A DNA stretch of 64,000 nucleotides, taken from NCBI RefSeq assembly GCF_934560975.1, contig NZ_CAKTFO010000003.1:62001-126000 (forward strand), read 5' to 3'. Under the pieces are notes generated by a model. It was not told the DNA's origin. It made no database searches and saw nothing but the letters and a program-made list of their open reading frames with translations. Position 1 is the stretch's first letter, and the number at the start of each line of letters is the position of its first letter. Of this stretch, positions 59,650 through 64,000 are shown piece after piece. A program made the translations under genes and the position numbers. Source of the DNA: an uncultured Sphingomonas sp. (lineage in GTDB: Bacteria > Pseudomonadota > Alphaproteobacteria > Sphingomonadales > Sphingomonadaceae).

Positions 59650-61254
59650 TCAGGAGCGCGTGCCCGGTACGGACGGTTCGGTGCCCTGATACGCGTCCGG
59701 TTCTGCCACCTCGATCGCACCACGCCCGACATGGCTGCGCGCCCGGCTGTAGAAGAAATAGACCACGAGGCCGATCGCGCCCCAGCCCGGCAGGACCAGG
59801 ATCGCCGTCAGCGGCAGCGACATGTAGAGGACCAGACAGCCGCAGATCGACAAAGGCGCGACCAGCCACACCAGGGGCGTGCGGAACGGACGGTGACGGC
59901 TGGGGTCGATCTTGCGGAGCGCCAGCACCGAGACCGCCACCATCAGGAACGCGAACAAGGTGCCGCTGTTGGAGTAATCGGCCAGCTTGCCGACGGGCAG
60001 GAAGGCCGCCGCCGTCATCGCCGCCGCGCCCGTCACCAGGGTAACGACGTGCGGGGTGCGGTAGCGCGGGTGCACGGACGCCAGCCGCTCCGGCAGCAGG
60101 CCATCGCGCGCCATGGTGAAGAAGACGCGGGTCTGGCCGAACATCATGATCAGCACCACCGACGGCAGCGCCAGCACGGCGGCAAGGCCGACCAGACGGC
60201 CGATCCCATGCCAGTTCAGCGTATCCAGCACATGAACCAGTGCCTCACGCGAGCAGACCAGCGGCTCCAGTGCGCCCGATGCGACCACCGTGGCGCAACG
60301 GCCGGCCATTTCGGCCGACCCAGGCGCCAGCAGGGCGCCCGTCGCACTGGTCAGTGGCTGCGCGCCGATCGCACCGATCGCGCCACAGGCGACCGCGATG
60401 TAGAAGATGGTGCAGATCAGCAGGCTGGCGATCAGGCCGATCGGCACGTTGCGCTGCGGGTTCTTGGTTTCCTCCGCTGCGGTCGAAACCGCATCGAAGC
60501 CGACATAGGCGAAGAAGATGGAAGCGGCGGCGCCGAACATGCCGCTGGCGCCCGTGGGGGCGAACGGCGTGAAATGCTCGGCATTCATCACCGGCAGGGT
60601 CAAAGCGATGAAGGCGGTCAGTGCCACGATCTTGATCGCGACCAGGACGGCGTTGACCCGCGCGCTTTCGGTGGTGCCGACGATCAGCAGCCACGTCACC
60701 AATCCGACCACGACCACGGCGGGCAGGTTGACATAACCACCCACCCGCATGGCGGTCATCAGGTCGGGTGTCGCCTGCGCACCGAAGGCCAATTGCACCT
60801 TGGCCATCAACGCATCGGCATTGCTGAACGTTGGCGGCACGGTGATGCCAAGACCCTGCAGCAGCCCGACGGCATGGTTGGACCAGCCGACCGCGACGGC
60901 GGACGCGCCCACCGCATATTCCAGGATCAGCGCCCAGCCGACCATCCAAGCCAGCAACTCGCCCACAACAGCATAGGTATAGGTGTAGGCGGAGCCCGAG
61001 ACCGGCACCATCGACGCCAGTTCGGAATAACACAGGGCCGCGACGGCGCAGACGAATCCCGCGATCAGGAACGACACGACCATGCCCGGGCCGGCCTTCT
61101 GCGCGGCCTCCGACGTCAGCACGAAAATGCCAGTGCCGATCACGCCGCCGATGCCCAGCATCGTCAGTTGAAAGGCGCCCAAGGTGCGATGAAGCGACTT
61201 GCGTTGTGCGGTAAGCAAGATGGCGTCGAGTGGCTTGACGCGATCAAAAAGCAT
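59650..61254 (-). CDS. APC superfamily amino acid permease
   Basis: 534 residues with about twelve to fourteen membrane helices. APC/CAT signatures: LGAFQLTMLGIGGVIGTGIFVLTSEAAQKAGPG, CYSELASMVPVSGSAYTYTYAVVGELLAWMVGWALILEYAVG, and FFAYVGFDAVSTAAEETKNPQRNVPIG. The last motif is typical of the cationic/branched amino acid transporter group. The methionine MLFDRVKP is used, with GGGGGA upstream; the open frame continues back through the 24-bp tandem repeat as HCRDHLLL repeats, which I do not take as coding. Specific substrate unknown. Confidence 0.92.
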   Translation of the reverse strand: MLFDRVKPLDAILLTAQRKSLHRTLGAFQLTMLGIGGVIGTGIFVLTSEAAQKAGPGMVVSFLIAGFVCAVAALCYSELASMVPVSGSAYTYTYAVVGELLAWMVGWALILEYAVGASAVAVGWSNHAVGLLQGLGITVPPTFSNADALMAKVQLAFGAQATPDLMTAMRVGGYVNLPAVVVVGLVTWLLIVGTTESARVNAVLVAIKIVALTAFIALTLPVMNAEHFTPFAPTGASGMFGAAASIFFAYVGFDAVSTAAEETKNPQRNVPIGLIASLLICTIFYIAVACGAIGAIGAQPLTSATGALLAPGSAEMAGRCATVVASGALEPLVCSREALVHVLDTLNWHGIGRLVGLAAVLALPSVVLIMMFGQTRVFFTMARDGLLPERLASVHPRYRTPHVVTLVTGAAAMTAAAFLPVGKLADYSNSGTLFAFLMVAVSVLALRKIDPSRHRPFRTPLVWLVAPLSICGCLVLYMSLPLTAILVLPGWGAIGLVVYFFYSRARSHVGRGAIEVAEPDAYQGTEPSVPGTRS

Positions 61255-61312
61255 GCGGGGTCCCCCAAGCGGGCGCGGAGGCCCAATGAGCCGGGAGCCT
61301 AACGCCTTGTCA

Positions 61313-61396
61313 CGGCAGTGCAATAGGAGGTGATCCCGGCAGTGCAATAGGAGGTGATCCCGGCAGTGCGATAGGAGGTGATCGCGGCAGTGCAAC
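61313..61396. repeat. 24-bp tandem repeat, about 3.5 copies, mimicking the 16S rRNA 3' end
   Basis: Units start at 61313, 61337, 61361 and 61385 (last partial). Units 1 and 2 are identical, unit 3 has two changes. On the plus strand each full unit contains AGGAGGTGATC; on the minus strand this reads GATCACCTCCT, the sequence at the 3' end of bacterial 16S rRNA that carries the anti-Shine-Dalgarno. It lies in the leader of the permease gene and after hinT on the same strand. Confidence 0.9.
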
Positions 61397-61416
61397 AAGG
61401 GCGGGCGAAGGACTGC

Positions 61417-61794
61417 TCATTCCGCCAGCATCGGACCGAGCGGTCGGCCTCCGAACAGGTGGACGTGCAGGTGCGGCACTTCCTGACCCCCATCGGGTCC
61501 GATGTTGGCGAGCAGGCGATAGCCCGGCTCCACCAGCCGATGCACTCGCGCGACATGGCCTATCGCGCGAATGAAGCCCGCAATTTCCGCATCGCCGGCC
61601 CGCGCGGAGAAATCGTCCCAGGACACATAGGCTCCTTTGGGGATCACCAGGACGTGCACCGGCGCACGCGGCGCAATGTCGTGGAAGGCGAGGGCGAAAT
61701 CATCCTCGTAGACCGCCTTGGCCGAAATCTCTCCGCGCAGGATCCGTGCAAAGATGTTGCTGTCGTCGTAAGCGGCGGTGGCATCGATCGGCAT
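61417..61794 (-). CDS. HIT family nucleotide-binding protein (HinT-like)
   Basis: 125 residues. IFARILRGEISAKAVYEDDFALAFHDIAPRAPVHVLVIPK and the histidine triad HLHVHLFGG near the C-terminus define the HinT branch. These hydrolyse purine nucleoside phosphoramidates and acyl-adenylates. AGGAG precedes ATG 61794. It follows hisE by 40 bases on the same strand, a pairing common in alphaproteobacteria. Confidence 0.95.
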   Translation of the reverse strand: MPIDATAAYDDSNIFARILRGEISAKAVYEDDFALAFHDIAPRAPVHVLVIPKGAYVSWDDFSARAGDAEIAGFIRAIGHVARVHRLVEPGYRLLANIGPDGGQEVPHLHVHLFGGRPLGPMLAE

Positions 61795-61834
61795 GGCGGC
61801 TCCTGTAGTGGCGGGCTGCGGAGGGGCGGGGGAG

Positions 61835-62152
61835 TCAGGCGGTGCGGCTTGCCTTTTCGTCATGGCCCGACACGCCTTCGCGTCGGTCCAGTTCCGCCAG
61901 CACATCGGCGAACGGCACGTCCGCATCGGCCAGCAGCACCATAAGGTGGAAGATCAGGTCCGCCGCCTCCCCGGTCAGCGCCGCCCGGTCCTCGGCAAGT
62001 GCGGCGACGACGGCCTCCACCGCTTCCTCGCCCAGCTTGCGCGCGATCCGCGGGCGGCCCTTGGCGAACAGGCTGGCCACATAGGATGAGGCGGGATCGG
62101 CCCCCTTGCGGCTGGCGATTGTGGCCTGGAGGCGGACGAGCGTGTCGGACAT
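61835..62152 (-). CDS. hisE: Phosphoribosyl-ATP pyrophosphatase
   Basis: 105 residues. The all-helical MazG-like fold with RKLGEEAVEAVVAAL (acidic metal-binding residues) and GEAADLIFHLMVLLADADV is diagnostic of HisE. It removes pyrophosphate from phosphoribosyl-ATP, step two of histidine synthesis. The hisBHAF genes that often precede it are not in this window; the upstream neighbour is the divergent zwf. MSDTLVRL is taken as the start; an in-frame ATG lies four codons earlier. Confidence 0.94.
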   Translation of the reverse strand: MSDTLVRLQATIASRKGADPASSYVASLFAKGRPRIARKLGEEAVEAVVAALAEDRAALTGEAADLIFHLMVLLADADVPFADVLAELDRREGVSGHDEKASRTA

Positions 62153-62300
62153 GGGATGCGGCATAGAGAGAAATTTTCAGCATATCCATCGCTCGGCCGG
62201 CCCCTCTCGGCGGCGGACTTGCCGTCAAAGGCTGGACAAGCGCGCGGCGGCGCGCGACAGGCGCGGGCTGATAGACCCTTTGCGGCGTTCGGAGATCTAG

Positions 62301-63752
62301 ATGCCCGTACCTGCCCAGACGCTCCTGTTGTTCGGCGCCACCGGCGACCTGTCGCGGCGCATGTTGCTGCCATCCCTGTTCGGCCTCCATGCCGATGGCT
62401 TGTTGCCGGACGGACTGTGCATCTTTGCCACCGCCCGGACCGAGACGGACGATGCCGGCTTTCGCGACACGGCCGCCACCGCGCTGGAACCGATCATCAA
62501 GGATCGGGGACTCGCGCGCGACGTGCTGGAGAGCTTCCTGGCCCGAGTCCATTATGTCGCGGCGGATGCGTCCAAGCCGGAAACGCTGGGAAAGCTGGGC
62601 GAGGCGGTGGGCGATCGCGTCCGCGACGGCGTCGCGATATTCCTGTCCACGGCCCCTTCCTTGTTCGAGCCGACCATCGCCGGTCTGGAAATGGCGGGCC
62701 TCGCCGGGCCCAAAACGCGCCTCGCTCTGGAAAAGCCGCTGGGCCAGGATCTCGCCTCATCGATGGAGATCAACGACGCGGTTGCGCGCGTCTTCCCGGA
62801 AAGCCAGACCTTCCGCATCGACCATTATCTGGGCAAGGAGACGGTGCAGAACCTGCTCGCCCTCCGCTTCGGCAATCTGCTGTTCGAGCCGTTGTGGAAC
62901 GCCTCCGCGATCGAACATGTCCAGATCACGGTCAGCGAAACCGTCGGGCTGGAGGGCCGAACCTCCTATTTCGACGACATGGGCTCGCTGCGTGACATGG
63001 TGCAGAACCATATGCTGCAGCTGCTCGCGCTGGTGGCGATGGAGGCCCCGGCCCAGTTCACCGCCACGGCCGTCCGCGACGAGAAGGTCAAGGTGCTGCG
63101 CTCGCTCCGCAAGCTGGACGCGGCACGGGAAAGCGTGATCGGCCAATATGTCGCCGGCGCGGTCGGCGGGCAGCCGGTGCCCGGCTATCTCGACGAACTC
63201 GGCAAGCCATCCGATACCGAGACGTTCGTGGCGCTCAAGGCGCATGTCGACAATTGGCGCTGGCAGGGCGTGCCCTTTTACCTGCGCACCGGCAAGCGGA
63301 TGCCCGTGCGCAAGTCGGAAATCGTGATCCAGTTCAAGCCGGTGCCGCATTCCATGTTCGCCGGGCGCGGCGCGGTGCTGCAGCCCAATTCGCTGGTGAT
63401 CGCAATCCAGCCCGAAGAGAATGTCACCCTGACCATGATGTCCAAGGTGCCGGGGCTGGACCGCGACGGCATGCGCCTGCGCCAGGTGCCGTTGCAGATC
63501 GGCATGGCCAACGCCTTTGCCGACGTGCGCCGCCGGATTGCCTATGAACGCCTGCTGCTCGACCTGATCGAGGGCGAGCCGACCCTGTTCGTCCGCCGTG
63601 ACGAGGTGGAGGCGCAGTGGGACTTCATCGACGCGATTCGCGAAGGGTGGAGCCTGAATTCCATGACGCCGAAGACCTACCCCGCGGGAACCTGGGGCCC
63701 GGCTGCGGCGATTGCATTGACCGAACGAGACGGAGTGAGCTGGCATGATTGA
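62301..63752 (+). CDS. zwf: Glucose-6-phosphate 1-dehydrogenase
   Basis: 483 residues. NADP site FGATGDLSRRMLLPSL, the active-site stretch RIDHYLGKETVQNLLALRFGN (catalytic His and substrate Lys), and PFYLRTGKRMPVRKSEIVIQFKPVPHSMF. It makes 6-phosphogluconolactone, the entry to the Entner-Doudoroff and pentose phosphate routes. GGAG precedes ATG 62301. It overlaps the pgl start by eight bases, so the two successive enzymes are translationally coupled. Confidence 0.97.
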   Translation: MPVPAQTLLLFGATGDLSRRMLLPSLFGLHADGLLPDGLCIFATARTETDDAGFRDTAATALEPIIKDRGLARDVLESFLARVHYVAADASKPETLGKLGEAVGDRVRDGVAIFLSTAPSLFEPTIAGLEMAGLAGPKTRLALEKPLGQDLASSMEINDAVARVFPESQTFRIDHYLGKETVQNLLALRFGNLLFEPLWNASAIEHVQITVSETVGLEGRTSYFDDMGSLRDMVQNHMLQLLALVAMEAPAQFTATAVRDEKVKVLRSLRKLDAARESVIGQYVAGAVGGQPVPGYLDELGKPSDTETFVALKAHVDNWRWQGVPFYLRTGKRMPVRKSEIVIQFKPVPHSMFAGRGAVLQPNSLVIAIQPEENVTLTMMSKVPGLDRDGMRLRQVPLQIGMANAFADVRRRIAYERLLLDLIEGEPTLFVRRDEVEAQWDFIDAIREGWSLNSMTPKTYPAGTWGPAAAIALTERDGVSWHD

Positions 63753-64000
63753 GGCCGAATGGTGGGAGCATGACGACGCCGAGGCGTTCGCCGAAGCGGT
63801 CGCGGGCGATCTGGGCTTCATCGTCGAAAGTGCGCTGGACGCCCGCAATGCGGCTTTGCTGGCGCTGTCCGGCGGGAATACGCCGGTCAAGGCGTATGAA
63901 AAGCTGGCGCAGATGAAATATGACTGGAAGCGGGTGACCATCTTTCCGGTCGACGATCGGCTGGTGAAGATCGACGATCCGCTGTCCAACGTGGCGATGC
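63745..64000 (+). CDS. pgl: 6-phosphogluconolactonase, DevB type (partial)
   Basis: The first 85 residues are seen; the gene runs off the window. LLALSGGNTPVKAYEKLA and VTIFPVDDRLVKIDDPLSN match the DevB/Pgl family of the glucosamine-6-phosphate isomerase fold. It hydrolyses the lactone made by Zwf, whose gene it overlaps by eight bases. This is a different fold from the exported propeller lactonase at 3810. Confidence 0.93.
   Translation, partial: MIEAEWWEHDDAEAFAEAVAGDLGFIVESALDARNAALLALSGGNTPVKAYEKLAQMKYDWKRVTIFPVDDRLVKIDDPLSNVAM

Noticed and set aside
61255..61398. N-terminal extension of the APC permease through the tandem repeat
   Set aside because: The 24-bp unit keeps the frame open by being a multiple of three; the HCRDHLLL repeats have no similarity to permeases, and MLFDRVKP has a ribosome site.

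Overview
This window is a high-GC chromosomal segment from an alphaproteobacterium, most probably a sphingomonad (Sphingomonas or a close relative). The evidence is the TonB receptors, the alphaproteobacterial LexA box (GTTC-N7-GTTC), the imuA-imuB-dnaE2 cassette, the sigma-54 glnK-amtB unit, and a non-phosphorylative L-rhamnose pathway of the type described in Sphingomonas. Gene packing is dense, with many 1-4 bp ATGA or TGATG overlaps. No insertion sequence, phage or CRISPR array is visible.

Layout. 1-6.3 kb: the end of an M13 peptidase, then a minus-strand unit gntP - YbhE-type lactonase - LamG/GH2 glycosidase. 6.5-8.6 kb: a divergent plug-domain outer-membrane protein. 8.6-25.3 kb: a periplasmic oxidation cluster holding pseudoazurin, gamma-carbonic anhydrase-like protein, GntR/FCD regulator, ACS-type MFS porter, exported amidohydrolase, three PQQ dehydrogenases with three different haem arrangements, a free cytochrome c, an exported bicupin, a CHRD protein, and a cytoplasmic CoA-transferase / hydratase / FMN hydroxyacid oxidase unit. 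Four intergenic regions in this cluster carry a related TTGTATRC element, and every transcription unit in it starts beside one of them.

25.3-43.8 kb: a plant-polysaccharide and rhamnose locus. A seven-gene minus-strand operon (rhamnonate dehydratase, FAH hydrolase, SDR, lactonase, RhaT, GH43, MGH1-like glycosidase) faces a plus-strand unit (IclR, L-rhamnose dehydrogenase, L-lactate dehydrogenase), followed by a TonB receptor, a GH28, a GH10 xylanase and an SGNH esterase. Together the enzymes take L-rhamnose to pyruvate plus L-lactate and then oxidise the lactate.

43.9-64 kb: mostly housekeeping. It contains thrC, tRNA-Pro(UGG), the SOS mutagenesis cassette, a DSP-like phosphatase/sulfurtransferase, amtB-glnK under a sigma-54 promoter, a patatin, tldD, small proteins, an adenosine kinase, a Tat-exported SDR, an APC permease preceded by a 24-bp tandem repeat that mimics the 16S rRNA 3' end, hinT, hisE, zwf and the start of pgl.

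The most novel material is the PQQ cluster with its shared 20-bp-phased operator, the rhamnose/pectin locus with shared IclR-type boxes, and the 16S-tail-like tandem repeat. The substrate of the PQQ cluster cannot be read from the sequence.
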